Shown in pieces: positions 7,144-15,941 of a stretch of DNA of 46,431 nt. The DNA is from Planctomycetota bacterium (GTDB lineage Bacteria > Planctomycetota > JAJSAM01 > JAJVHW01): the NCBI GenBank assembly GCA_024277065.1, contig JAJRVY010000234.1, positions 1 through 46,431 on the forward strand. Direction: 5' to 3'. The notes below the pieces were generated by a model that saw only the letters and a list, made by a program, of their open reading frames with translations, was not told the DNA's origin and made no database searches. The position numbers were made by a program, and so were the translations under genes. Positions within the stretch are counted from its first letter, which is position 1. The number at the start of each line of letters is the position of its first letter.

Positions 7144-8703
7144 ATGATCCGCGCACCGACATTCGCAGCAGCACTGGCGCTCGCGCTGGCGGCCGGCGCC
7201 GCACACGCCGCGGACGCCGCGAACGACGTGCCGCCGCCGCGCACGCCCGACGCGTACGTGGCCGAGGCCCTCGAGGCGGCCGGGAGCAACCGTGCGCAGC
7301 TCGAGAAGGCGCTCGCCGCGATGGACGCCTCCGGCGACGCGCAGGCGCGGGAGTGCATGCGCTTCCTCGTCGCGAACATGCCCGGGAAGGGCTATATCGT
7401 CACACACCTCGCCGACGAGGAGGGCAACGTCATCCCCTTCGACACCCTGGCGCACGCGACGTACGCCGAGTCCCGCGCGACCCTCGAGGCACTCGAGAAG
7501 GAGCACGGCGAGCTGCACTGGGCGCGGGACCGCATCGATCTCGACGTGGAGACGATCACCGCCGACTTCCTGATCCGGCACGTGAACCTGGCGCTCGAGA
7601 CCTGGCGCGCGACGCCGGCGGGCCGCCGCGTCGGCTTCGACGCCTTCGTCGAACACATCCTGCCCTACCGCGGTAGCCAGGAGCCGCTGGACGCCTGGCT
7701 GGCGCCGCTGCGCGCACGCTACGCCGACGTTCCCGCGGACGTCGCGGACGACGTCCGCGAGCTCTACGAGTGGGTCGGCAAGGACGTGGCCGCGCGCGTA
7801 CGCTTCGACGACCGCTACTACATGCACCCCACCGACCAGAGCTTCTCCGAGATGGAGGAGAGCGGCCTGGGGCGCTGCGAGGACATGACCAACGCGCAGA
7901 CGTTCGCCGCCCGCTCCCTGGCGCTCGCGACGGCCGCCGACTACACGCCGGCGTGGGCGCGCCGCGACAACAACCACGCCTGGAACGTGCTGCTCGACGC
8001 GAACGGCCGCGGATCCGTGCCCGCCTATGCCCACGCGGCCAAGGTCTACCGCAAGACGTACGCCCTGCAGCGCGACAACCTGGCGTTCCTGCTCCCGGAC
8101 GGGCGCGAGGCGCCGAACCGCTTCCTCGGCAGCAAGAGCTACATCGACGTCACCACGCAGTACGCGCCGACCACCGACGTCACGGTATCGCTCGACGCCG
8201 CCGTCGCGGCGGACGAGGAGTTCGCCTACATCTGCGTCTTCAACGGCGGGAACTGGACGGCGATCCACTGGGCGCCCATCGCGGACGGCCGCGCCACGTT
8301 CACGGCGATGGGCCGTGACATCGTCTACCTTCCGGCCGTGCACGACGGCGAGACGCTGATCCCCGCCGCCCCCCCGCTGCTCGTCCACGCGAGCGGCGCG
8401 CTCGAGATCCTGGCCGGCGGCGCGGCGACCTCCGATCTCGTGGCGACCTCACTGCGGCCCCGGCAGAGGAGCCCCGACACGAACGTCGAGACCGCCGTCT
8501 CGTACCTCGCGCCGGGCGCGGAGTACGTCCTGCAACGCTGGTCGGGCGGCGCTTGGGATGAGGTCGAGCGCTTCACGGCGAGCGAGGCGGCCCCGCGCTT
8601 CAGTGCCCTCCCCACCGGCACGCTCTACTGGATGGTCAAAGCCGAGTCCCGCCGCCTCGAGCGTGTCTTCACCATCGAATCCGGCGCGCAGCGCTGGTGG
8701 TGA
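7144..8703 (+). CDS. Secreted transglutaminase-like domain protein
   Basis: 519 residues with a cleavable signal peptide (hydrophobic segment to about 22, AHA-AD). The central region holds a transglutaminase/protease-like core: 'SGLGRCEDMTNAQTFAARSL' with the probable catalytic Cys at 245 and 'RDNNHAWNVLLD' with His 278 and a following Asp near 285. Beta-rich segments follow (about 330-519), compatible with one or two Ig-like or carbohydrate-associated domains. Related proteins with this arrangement occur in Bacteroidota and Planctomycetota and are thought to act as proteases or amidases. The ATG at 7144 has a GGAGGGA site, and a TATCCT box lies further upstream. The substrate is unknown. Confidence 0.8.
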   Translation: MIRAPTFAAALALALAAGAAHAADAANDVPPPRTPDAYVAEALEAAGSNRAQLEKALAAMDASGDAQARECMRFLVANMPGKGYIVTHLADEEGNVIPFDTLAHATYAESRATLEALEKEHGELHWARDRIDLDVETITADFLIRHVNLALETWRATPAGRRVGFDAFVEHILPYRGSQEPLDAWLAPLRARYADVPADVADDVRELYEWVGKDVAARVRFDDRYYMHPTDQSFSEMEESGLGRCEDMTNAQTFAARSLALATAADYTPAWARRDNNHAWNVLLDANGRGSVPAYAHAAKVYRKTYALQRDNLAFLLPDGREAPNRFLGSKSYIDVTTQYAPTTDVTVSLDAAVAADEEFAYICVFNGGNWTAIHWAPIADGRATFTAMGRDIVYLPAVHDGETLIPAAPPLLVHASGALEILAGGAATSDLVATSLRPRQRSPDTNVETAVSYLAPGAEYVLQRWSGGAWDEVERFTASEAAPRFSALPTGTLYWMVKAESRRLERVFTIESGAQRWW

Positions 8704-8748
8704 GACCGGCGGGCGCGGGATCATCGGCGCCCTGTCGGTGCGCGCGCG

Positions 8749-9231
8749 TCAACCTTCGGCGAGGCGCTCGCGCACGGCTTCCATGACGTCGGCGGGGAGC
8801 CAGCGCGAGGCGTCGCCGCCGCCCTCCATGACCTCCTTGATGAGGGACGACGAGAGGAACGCGTACTCCTGGGACGGCATCACGAAGGCGGTGTCGATGT
8901 CGGGCGCGAGGGAGCGGTTCGTGAGCGCCATCTGGTACTCGACTTCGAAGTCGCTGACCGTGCGCAGACCGCGCAGGAGTACGTCGATCCCCTGACTCGC
9001 GGCGAAGTCCACGATCAGGCCGCGAAACGTCGTGACGCTGACGTTCCCGAGCGACGCAGTGTGCGCGCGGAGCATCTCCGCGCGCTCCTCTGCCGTGAAG
9101 AGCGGCCGCTTGCGGGAGTTGTCACCCACCGCCACGACGAGCTCGTCGAACAGGCGCGCCCCGCGCGCCACGAGGTCGAGATGACCGAACGTCAGAGGGT
9201 CGAAGGTGCCGCCGTAGAGCGCCCGGGTCAC
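8749..9231 (-). CDS. coaD: Phosphopantetheine adenylyltransferase
   Basis: About 160 residues. It joins ATP and 4'-phosphopantetheine to give dephospho-CoA, the penultimate step of coenzyme A synthesis, in the cytosol. Diagnostic motifs: ALYGGTFDPLTFGHLDLV (nucleotidyltransferase T/HxGH), 'LLRGLRTVSDFEVEYQMALT' and 'FLSSSLIKEV'. The GTG at 9231 is chosen because it forms a GTGA overlap with the stop of the LptD-like gene; a GTG at 9240 would add three residues. The arrangement implies co-transcription with the outer-membrane gene. It converges on the transglutaminase-like gene. Confidence 0.95.
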   Translation of the reverse strand: MTRALYGGTFDPLTFGHLDLVARGARLFDELVVAVGDNSRKRPLFTAEERAEMLRAHTASLGNVSVTTFRGLIVDFAASQGIDVLLRGLRTVSDFEVEYQMALTNRSLAPDIDTAFVMPSQEYAFLSSSLIKEVMEGGGDASRWLPADVMEAVRERLAEG

Positions 9232-11804
9232 CGGTACCACCGCATGGCCTCGTAGTCGAGGTCGCGACGCGACGCGAGCGGGTCGCCCTTGCTGCCCAGC
9301 CAGTCGTTGGGGTAGACGGCGAAGAAGAACGAGGTCTCGTCGAGCTGCGCATCGCTACGGACCTCGACCGCGAACGTCAGGTCGTGCGAGCGCCGGTAGA
9401 GCGAGACGCGCGTGTCGAAGCGGTTGTTGTTGCGCGTGTTCTCCTGCTGGAGCACGGAGATGATCCACTTGTTCGTCAGACGGTAGTCCGCGCGGACGGT
9501 CCAGATGCGCGAGTCGTCGCGAATGGCCCGGCGGCCGGTGTACAGCGAGAGCTGATCGTCCACGTTCCAGCGCACGCCCCCCATCGTCGTCTCCCAGTTG
9601 TTCAGGTCCATGTCGTAGTCGCCCTCGGCGGCGAGCCACACGTTCGGCAGGATCTGCATCTTGGCGCGGTGCTGGTTGTAGGCGGCCCCGCTCTCGCGGC
9701 CCGCGTACTTGTCCTGACCGGCGAAGTCGAGCCGCTGCAGCGGCTGCGCGAAGTCCTCGCGATAGCCGAGCACCGAGCGCGAGGCGTCGAAGTCGTCGAG
9801 CAGTTGCAGGAAGCGGACCTCGTAGTCGAGCCAGTCCACGACCTCGCCGCCGCGATGGGTCTGCAGGCGGTTGCGCATGCGGAAGCTCGCCATGCGCACC
9901 TCGTCGAGCTCGTCGATGAGGTCGTTCGTCTGGAACGTGCCCGGGTCCTCGCTGACGCTGAAGCGATCGAAGTACTGCGCGTCGAAGGACGCCACGTGAC
10001 GCAGGCCACGCAGCGAGAAGAGCGAGTTCTCGATGTCGAAGTTGCGGTGCACCTCGGTGCCGATGCGCACACCCCAGAACCCGGCACGGCGGTCCTCGAA
10101 GTCATCGCGGTCCTCGCCCGGCCGCGACGGCCGGTAGCCGTTGGACTCGTCCGCGCCCATGTACGAGCCGCCCACAGCCGGGCTGACGTGCACGGGACCG
10201 AGTGAGAACGGCAGCGTGAGCCGCGTCTCGACGTCGCCGCGAGTCACCCGCTCACCGCGCCAGCCGATCGAGTTCGAGAGCCGCTTCTCGGTCCTCTCGT
10301 CCCAGTTGCGCCGGACGTTGGCGAGGCTCGCCTGCACTGACAGCCCGAGGGGCGCGAAGCCTGTCGTCTCCTTCGAGAGGAGCGGGCGATCGACCAGGTG
10401 ATACGTGACCGACGGCAGGTACTCCGTCTGCGTGGCGTAGTCGGTGAGGAACAGGTCCGACGGGCGGCGCACGAGCGACACGGCCTCGTCGTTCACGCGC
10501 GTCGAGGCCAGGATCGAGACGCCCTGGTCACTCCAGATGCGGCGCAGTTGCAGGAACGTCTCCTGCTGCTTCGCGGTGAGCGTCTCCTCACGCTCGTACT
10601 CGCCCAGGAATCCGCGGTCGGAGTACGTCGCGAGCTCTCCGTCCAGGCGCCAGCCCTCGGGCAGGAGCGACGTCGCGCTGCCGTGCTTGCGGAACCAGGC
10701 GCGGAACCGCCCGCGATCCGGGTTGCTGGAGCCGTCCTCGATCCCGTCGAACGCCGCGTCGCTGTACTTGTCCCTGCGCTTGGTGTCGCGCTGGTAGTAG
10801 GAGCGGATGTGCAGTTCGTCGCGGCGCCCCTTCTCGCCCTCGCCCGCGATGTCGAGATCCAGGCCGACGCCGGCCCCGCGATCACGGCGATAATCGGTGT
10901 TCAGACGCCAGTCCGCCCACTTCGAGCCGGCGTCGTCCTTCAGCTCCCCGCCCCACAGCACCTCGACCGTCGTGCCGAAGCGACCGGAGTTGCCGACGCT
11001 GAGATTCTGGAGCGGCCGCGTCTCGAACGTGCGTCCGCCGAGCTTGGGCAGGACGAGCACCGGCGTGTCGTCGCCGAGCACCGTGTCCACGCGCAGTCCC
11101 GGCCACCACCCGGTCTCGAAACCGACGTACTGCTGCGTGAAGTCGAGTTCCAGCGTGCCCGTGTCGAAGGAATAGTGCGGATTCTCGTACGCACAGGTCG
11201 TGAACGTCGCGTTCTCGGCGCTGTAGCGATCGCGAGCGATCCCGCGCACGATGTCCGCGCGCACGCTGAGCGAGATGCGCCGGCCGTCCGACTCGGCCGC
11301 GTCGCCGCGCATCAGAGCATTGACGATGAACGCCTGCGCCTTCTGGAAGTCGAGCAGGATGCGGTCGCCGCGCATGAGCTGCCGGTCGCGCTTCATCCAG
11401 ACCGAACCCTCGGCATAGATGGCGTGGATGACCGGTCCGAGGATCGCGTCGGCGGTCGTCTCGGCGTCGGGATCGCGCTTGCGCAGCGCGCCGAGGAGTC
11501 CCTCCCTGTCGCCCCAGATCACGACCGAGTCGCAACGCAGCTCGAACCCGGGCTGGCGGATCCAGACCGGCTGGCTGATCCCGCCGACGGCGTAGATCAC
11601 ACGCTCATCGCCCTCGATCGGTCCGGCGAACTGGTCGCCGAGCAGTGCGCCGTAGAAGTCGTCGTCGCCGGGCTGCGGGGCCGGCGCGTCCGCGGCAGGC
11701 GCCTCCTGGGCGAGCGTCGTCGCGGCGTGCGCCGAAAGCACTCCGCACGCCGCCAGCGCCACGGCCATCCGGCGTCTCCGCCTTCTCCGCCAACTGAGTT
11801 GCAT
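9228..11804 (-). CDS. LptD/OstA-like outer-membrane assembly protein
   Basis: 858 residues from the ATG at 11804 (GGGAGG site; the frame is open further upstream without a better start). A very basic n-region (WRRRRRRRM) and hydrophobic stretch form the signal peptide. Residues of about 70-210 read as OstA/LptA-like beta-jellyroll ('FELRCDSVVIWG', 'IHAIYAEGSVWMKRDRQLMRGDRILLDF'), and the rest is beta-strand-rich, as in the LptD barrel that inserts lipopolysaccharide into the outer membrane. The C-terminus ends in aromatic/charged alternation (YEAMRWYR). Divergence from proteobacterial LptD is strong, so the substrate may not be classical LPS. It overlaps coaD. Confidence 0.75.
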   Translation of the reverse strand: MQLSWRRRRRRRMAVALAACGVLSAHAATTLAQEAPAADAPAPQPGDDDFYGALLGDQFAGPIEGDERVIYAVGGISQPVWIRQPGFELRCDSVVIWGDREGLLGALRKRDPDAETTADAILGPVIHAIYAEGSVWMKRDRQLMRGDRILLDFQKAQAFIVNALMRGDAAESDGRRISLSVRADIVRGIARDRYSAENATFTTCAYENPHYSFDTGTLELDFTQQYVGFETGWWPGLRVDTVLGDDTPVLVLPKLGGRTFETRPLQNLSVGNSGRFGTTVEVLWGGELKDDAGSKWADWRLNTDYRRDRGAGVGLDLDIAGEGEKGRRDELHIRSYYQRDTKRRDKYSDAAFDGIEDGSSNPDRGRFRAWFRKHGSATSLLPEGWRLDGELATYSDRGFLGEYEREETLTAKQQETFLQLRRIWSDQGVSILASTRVNDEAVSLVRRPSDLFLTDYATQTEYLPSVTYHLVDRPLLSKETTGFAPLGLSVQASLANVRRNWDERTEKRLSNSIGWRGERVTRGDVETRLTLPFSLGPVHVSPAVGGSYMGADESNGYRPSRPGEDRDDFEDRRAGFWGVRIGTEVHRNFDIENSLFSLRGLRHVASFDAQYFDRFSVSEDPGTFQTNDLIDELDEVRMASFRMRNRLQTHRGGEVVDWLDYEVRFLQLLDDFDASRSVLGYREDFAQPLQRLDFAGQDKYAGRESGAAYNQHRAKMQILPNVWLAAEGDYDMDLNNWETTMGGVRWNVDDQLSLYTGRRAIRDDSRIWTVRADYRLTNKWIISVLQQENTRNNNRFDTRVSLYRRSHDLTFAVEVRSDAQLDETSFFFAVYPNDWLGSKGDPLASRRDLDYEAMRWYR

Positions 11805-12050
11805 CGCGAGCCTCCCGGCAGTCCTTCCACCAAGCGAGAGTCTACGGCGCGGACCCCGCACGGCGCACCACTCAGAACGTGTTCCCACGAACAAGCCGGC
11901 GCCCGCACGTGCCGGCGCCGTGGGCGGTGGGCTCGTCAGCCGCGAATCGCCTTCTCTCGGGCGCCGCGGAAGTCTTGGACCGGGCCACCCGGCTCCACGC
12001 GAAACCCGGAGCGGATGTAACCTTCGGCCTCCTCGTGCGACCTAGAGAGT

Positions 12051-14453
12051 ATGAGAGCACGAGTCCCGCCGATCCCCGAGAGCGCCCCGCCCCCGCTCAA
12101 GATCCTCGCCGCTGCGCTCGTCGCCGGAACGCTCTTCGGGCTCGCCGCGCCGGTGGCGGCCGTGGCGTGCTCGCTCGCGATCGCCGCGGCGGCCGTCCTC
12201 GTCGCGAGCCGCTCGGAGCGGCGCCCCCGCGGTCGCCTGGCACTCGTGCTGGTCGCCGCGGCACTGCTCCTGGGCGCCCTGCGGGGGGCCACGGCCACGC
12301 CGCCCCCGGCACCGCCGGGGTTTCGCGAGACGCCGGTCCTCTTGCGCGCCGTCGCCGAGGACGCGCCCGACGTGCGGCGCGACGCCGGCGGCGGCCGCAG
12401 CGCCATCCTGCGCGCCCGCCTGGGCGACGGCCGGCGCGTCGCGGTCGTGCGCGTGCGGCTCTCGGCCGACGCGCCCGCACCGCCGATCGTCGCCGGCGAC
12501 CACCTGCGCATCGCCGGCCGCGCGTCGGCGCCGCGCGCACCGTCCAACCCCGGGCAGCGCGATCTCCGCGCTGCGCGCCGCCGCGACGGCGTGGTGCTCG
12601 GCATCTCCGCCCCGACGAGCGGCGCGGTTCTCATCGAGCGGGCGGGCGGAGCGGGCACGAGCCTGCTCCATCGCGTGCGCCGCGCCGGATCGCGCGGGCG
12701 CTCGTGGCTCCTGCGTCGCCTGCGGGGCGCCGTCGGCGCGCGCCCGGGCACCGACGCGGTGCTCTCGGCGCTGCTCGTGGGCGATCGTTCACGCCTTGCG
12801 GATGACGTGCGCGACGACTTCCGGAGGGCCGGCGCCGCGCACCTCCTGGCCGTGAGCGGACTCCACGTCGTGCTCCTGATCGGCGGGCTCTCGACACTGA
12901 TCGCAGGCGTCGGCGCCCGCCTCTTCCCGGGTCGCCTCGGTCGGCTGTCGGCACTCGCCGCGGCGCTCGCCGCCCTCCTCGCCTACGCCGCGATCTGCCG
13001 CCTTGCGACACCCGTCGTCCGCGCGGCCGCGTTCGTGGCGATCGCCGTGATCGCGCGGCAGCTCGGACGTCGCACGCGAACCTCCGATCACATCGCCGCC
13101 GCCGCCGCGCTCGTCGTGGCCGCGGACCCTGCCCAGGTGCTCACACCCGGTTTCCACATGTCGTTCTGTGCCGTGCTCGGCCTCTCGGTGCTGACGCCGC
13201 GCTTCCGCGAGGCGCTGTTCGCACGCTGGGATCTCCTCGCACGCTTTCCGGAGGCTGTCCCCCGCTGGCGCCTACGCCTGAACGCGTGGCTGGCGGCGGG
13301 CGTCAGCGCGTCGCTCGCCGCCTCGTGCGCCACGGCCCCGGTCACCGCCGCCGTGTTCGGCGAGCTGCACCCGGCGGCGCCGCTGGCCAACCTGGTCGCC
13401 GTGCCGCTCGTCGCGCTGCTCCTGCCGGCGGCGGCGTTCGCCGCGCTCCTCGGGAGCGCCGTGGAACCGGTCGCCGGTCCCCTGCTCTGGGCCGGCGTCG
13501 AAGCTCTCGCGAAGACGCTCGCGGGCATCGCGGCACTCCCTGGCGCGACGGCGGCGACCGGCACCCTTCCCGTGTGGACCATCACCGCGTCCGGGCTGCT
13601 CCTGGTCGCCGGCGCGCTGATCACACCATGGCGTCCGCGCCATCTCGCACTGCCCGCGGCGGCGCTCGCGCTGCTCGTCCTCACGCCGGGCGAGCACGTC
13701 GCCGCCGCGACGCGCGGGGGTCCCTCGGTCGTCGCGCTCGACGTCGGTCACGGCGTCGCGGTCCTGCTGCGCGGCGGCGAAGGAGGCGCCGTACTCTACG
13801 ACGCCGGGGGCCGCATGCCCGGCACGGCGGAGCGCGTCGTCGTGCCCGCGCTGCGCGCGCTCGGTGTCTCGCGCCTCGCGGCCGTCGTCATCTCGCACGA
13901 GGACTCCGACCACAGCGGCGCGGTCCCTGACCTGCTCGCACGCGTTGCGGTCGGCGTGGTACTCGTCCCGGCGGGCTTCGGCGGCGCGCCCGCCGGGAGG
14001 CGCGTGCTGGCCGCCTGCGCCCGCTACGCGGTGCCCGTCGTGCGTCTCGGGCGCGGCGACACGTGGGCGGTGCGCGACATCGCGCTACGCGCCCTGCATC
14101 CCCGCCGGGGCGCCGCCGCACCGGCGGAGAACGAGGGCTCGCTCGTGCTCCACGCTGCGCTCGGCCGGCGGGCTTCGTACGGCGTGCTGCTGCCGGGAGA
14201 CGTCGAAGGCACGACGCTCGATACGCTGGCGGCCGACCGCACGCTGCCCCGCGCGGACGTGCTGCTCCTACCCCACCACGGCCGCGGGCCCCCGGCGCCG
14301 CACGAGAGGCTCGCCCGGCGCTGCGGCGCGCGCCATCTCGTGGCGAGTACGCCGGCCACGGTGCCCACTGGTGTGGCGGGCGCCCTCGTGACCGGGCGCA
14401 TGGGAGCCATTCTCCTCGCCCCCGGCCGTGCGCCATTGCGTCTGCGCCCGTGA
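12051..14453 (+). CDS. comEC: ComEC/Rec2-family DNA internalisation protein
   Basis: 800 residues. Inner-membrane channel that moves single-stranded DNA during natural transformation. An N-terminal OB-like DUF4131 region (about 60-180) is followed by the Competence membrane core with 'FRRAGAAHLLAVSGLHVVLL' (about 257-276) and many hydrophobic helices. A C-terminal metallo-beta-lactamase domain (about 560-790) carries 'VALDVGHGVAVLL', 'YDAGG', HEDSDHSG (His 616, Asp 618, Asp 620, His 621), 'LPGDVE' and 'LLLPHHG'. Length and domain order are normal. It is divergent from the LptD-like gene, sharing a 246-bp intergenic space. No other competence genes are visible. Confidence 0.92.
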   Translation: MRARVPPIPESAPPPLKILAAALVAGTLFGLAAPVAAVACSLAIAAAAVLVASRSERRPRGRLALVLVAAALLLGALRGATATPPPAPPGFRETPVLLRAVAEDAPDVRRDAGGGRSAILRARLGDGRRVAVVRVRLSADAPAPPIVAGDHLRIAGRASAPRAPSNPGQRDLRAARRRDGVVLGISAPTSGAVLIERAGGAGTSLLHRVRRAGSRGRSWLLRRLRGAVGARPGTDAVLSALLVGDRSRLADDVRDDFRRAGAAHLLAVSGLHVVLLIGGLSTLIAGVGARLFPGRLGRLSALAAALAALLAYAAICRLATPVVRAAAFVAIAVIARQLGRRTRTSDHIAAAAALVVAADPAQVLTPGFHMSFCAVLGLSVLTPRFREALFARWDLLARFPEAVPRWRLRLNAWLAAGVSASLAASCATAPVTAAVFGELHPAAPLANLVAVPLVALLLPAAAFAALLGSAVEPVAGPLLWAGVEALAKTLAGIAALPGATAATGTLPVWTITASGLLLVAGALITPWRPRHLALPAAALALLVLTPGEHVAAATRGGPSVVALDVGHGVAVLLRGGEGGAVLYDAGGRMPGTAERVVVPALRALGVSRLAAVVISHEDSDHSGAVPDLLARVAVGVVLVPAGFGGAPAGRRVLAACARYAVPVVRLGRGDTWAVRDIALRALHPRRGAAAPAENEGSLVLHAALGRRASYGVLLPGDVEGTTLDTLAADRTLPRADVLLLPHHGRGPPAPHERLARRCGARHLVASTPATVPTGVAGALVTGRMGAILLAPGRAPLRLRP

Positions 14454-14476
14454 ATCGCGCGCCGCCCCCGCGTTTC

Positions 14477-14505
14477 TCTTGTCCGCACCTTCTGAGAAGG
14501 TGTTC
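14477..14505. terminator. Inverted repeat between convergent genes; resembles the repeat-element ends
   Basis: CACCTTC (14486-14492), loop TGA, GAAGGTG (14496-14502): a 7-bp perfect hairpin between comEC and the converging micro-lipoprotein gene, so it could end transcription from both sides. The flanking bases extend a 17/20 match to the terminal repeat found at 17794-17813 and 20004-20023 (CTCTTGTCCGCACCTTCTGA here). The site may therefore be a remnant of that element, or the element's ends may themselves be terminator halves. Confidence 0.55.
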
Positions 14506-14551
14506 AGTTGCGCGGCGTCGTGCGCATGACCTCGTCGATGCGGTCCATGCG

Positions 14552-14644
14552 CTACGCCTCGTGCTTCGAGCCGACGGCGAACACGCAGCCGGGCAGGGCC
14601 GCGCCGAGAGCGAGCAGCGCGAGCAGCGAGATGATCCGTTTCAT
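14552..14644 (-). CDS. Micro-lipoprotein, 30 residues
   Basis: ATG at 14644 with a strong AGGAG site 5-6 nt upstream. The peptide is a classic signal (MKRIISLLALLALGAALPGC) with lipobox LPGC, leaving a mature peptide of only 11 residues (CVFAVGSKHEA) before TAG. The frame continues after TAG for 15 codons (RMDRIDEVMRTTPRN) to TGA, and these have amphipathic character, so the TAG may truncate a slightly longer lipoprotein. Small helical lipoproteins of this sort occur in several phyla, but I cannot assign a family. It converges on comEC. Confidence 0.65.
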   Translation of the reverse strand: MKRIISLLALLALGAALPGCVFAVGSKHEA

Positions 14645-14780
14645 GATTCTCCTCCGTGGCATGACGCCATTGTCAGGGGCAGGGTCACGCGCCGCCGAGC
14701 AAGCCCGGTGCCGGCCCCCCGCAGAGCGCGCCCGATCCAGGCGCAACCGCCGAAGGGGCGTCGCGGTTCTCCGAATACGA

Positions 14781-15458
14781 TCAGCCGTTCCCCGCGAGGA
14801 GACGCTCGGGGACCGAGACGCCCACCCACAGACCGTCACCGACCGGCACGATCACGCTCTCGAGCGCCGGCACCTGCGCCATGTGCTCGTTGAACGCCCG
14901 CACGGCGGGCACCTCGGGATCGGTCGGGTTCTCGTCGAAGAGCTGCCCGAAGGCGAACGCGTTGTCGATGAGGAACAGCCCGCCGGGTCGCACGATCCGC
15001 AGGCACTCTTGCAGGTAGAGCGGGTAGCCGGCCTTGTCGGCGTCCAGGAAGCAGGCGTCGGCCGAGTCGGTCCCGAGCGTCGGCAGCACGTCTGCGCCGT
15101 CACCACGCAGCACGTCGACGCGGCCCGCGACGTCGCTGCGGCCCACCCACTCCTCGGCAAAGTCGGCATGTGCGTCGAGCAACTCGATGGTGCGCACGCG
15201 ACCGCCCGGCGGCAGCGCGCGCGCCATGGCGATGGCGCTGTAGCCGGCGAGCGTGCCGACCTCGAGCACCTCCTTCGCGGCACACGCCCGCAACAGGATG
15301 CGCATGAACGCCGCCTGCTCGGGCGAGATCCAGATCGGCGGGATGTGCGCCACGAGCGCCGCCGCCTTGAGATCGGCGAGGAAGGAATCTTCGGGAACCG
15401 TACGCTCCCGGATGTAGTCGAAGTGGCGTGCAGTGACGCATGTCGGTTCTGCGGACAT
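14781..15458 (-). CDS. SAM-dependent O-methyltransferase, family 3
   Basis: 225 residues. Motif I is 'VLEVGTLAGYSAIAMARAL', and the acidic metal/SAM region is 'ACFLDADKAGYPLYLQECLRIVRPGGLFLIDN', typical of caffeoyl-CoA/catechol O-methyltransferases that use a divalent cation. An N-terminal helix carries the usual 'ISPEQAAFMRILL' (usual form: .G..Q..LL..L). It methylates a small hydroxylated molecule; the substrate is unknown. The start at 15458 has a CCGGAG site 11 nt upstream. It is divergent from the MazG-like gene across a 114-bp shared promoter region. Confidence 0.87.
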   Translation of the reverse strand: MSAEPTCVTARHFDYIRERTVPEDSFLADLKAAALVAHIPPIWISPEQAAFMRILLRACAAKEVLEVGTLAGYSAIAMARALPPGGRVRTIELLDAHADFAEEWVGRSDVAGRVDVLRGDGADVLPTLGTDSADACFLDADKAGYPLYLQECLRIVRPGGLFLIDNAFAFGQLFDENPTDPEVPAVRAFNEHMAQVPALESVIVPVGDGLWVGVSVPERLLAGNG

Positions 15459-15572
15459 GGCGTTGAGTCTCCGGAGCAATCGGGTTCTGGGCACGCGCCG
15501 CGGTTCGTGGATGCTCGGCTGCGTGGCGCGCGCAGCAACGAATTGAACGCGCTGAGAGCAAGGGGAGAGGCG

Positions 15573-15941
15573 ATGAAAACGGACCGCGAAGCGGGTTTCG
15601 ACGGGCTGGTCACGGCCGTCCGCCGGTTCCGTGACGAACGCGACTGGGCGCAGTTCCACAATCCGAAGGACCTCGCCGTGTCGATCGCGATCGAGGCCGC
15701 GGAGCTCCTCGAGCAGTTCCAGTGGAAGGACGCCCGCGCCGCCGCGGCGCACGTCGCCGACGACGCGGGACGGCGCGCGGTCGGCGACGAGATGGCCGAC
15801 GTGCTGATCCTGCTGGTGTCCTGCGCCGACACGCTCGGCGTGGACCTCGTCGCGGCGGCCCATGACAAGCTCGCGCGCAACGCCGTCAAGTACCCCGTCG
15901 AGAAGGCGCGCGGCAACGCGGCGAAGTACGACCGTCTGTGA
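15573..15941 (+). CDS. MazG-like nucleotide pyrophosphohydrolase (RS21-C6/dCTPase type)
   Basis: 122 residues. All-alpha NTP pyrophosphatase fold: 'HNPKDLAVSIAIEAAELLEQFQWK' supplies the EExxE-like acidic pair and 'VGDEMADVLILLVSCADTLGVDL' supplies the ExxD pair that together bind Mg2+. The tail 'KLARNAVKYPVEKARG' is typical of the family (N..KYP...). It hydrolyses non-canonical or excess NTPs/dNTPs to monophosphates (house-cleaning). The ATG at 15573 follows a GGGGAGAGG site. Its TGA overlaps the start of the next methyltransferase (TGATG), so the two are co-transcribed. Confidence 0.92.
   Translation: MKTDREAGFDGLVTAVRRFRDERDWAQFHNPKDLAVSIAIEAAELLEQFQWKDARAAAAHVADDAGRRAVGDEMADVLILLVSCADTLGVDLVAAAHDKLARNAVKYPVEKARGNAAKYDRL

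Noticed and set aside
11872..11905. Third copy of the repeat element (TCAGAACGTGTT and a 14-bp match CCACGAACAAGCCG)
   Set aside because: The two short matches are in the wrong relative order compared with copy B, and a 14-bp coincidence is expected by chance in a window of this size.
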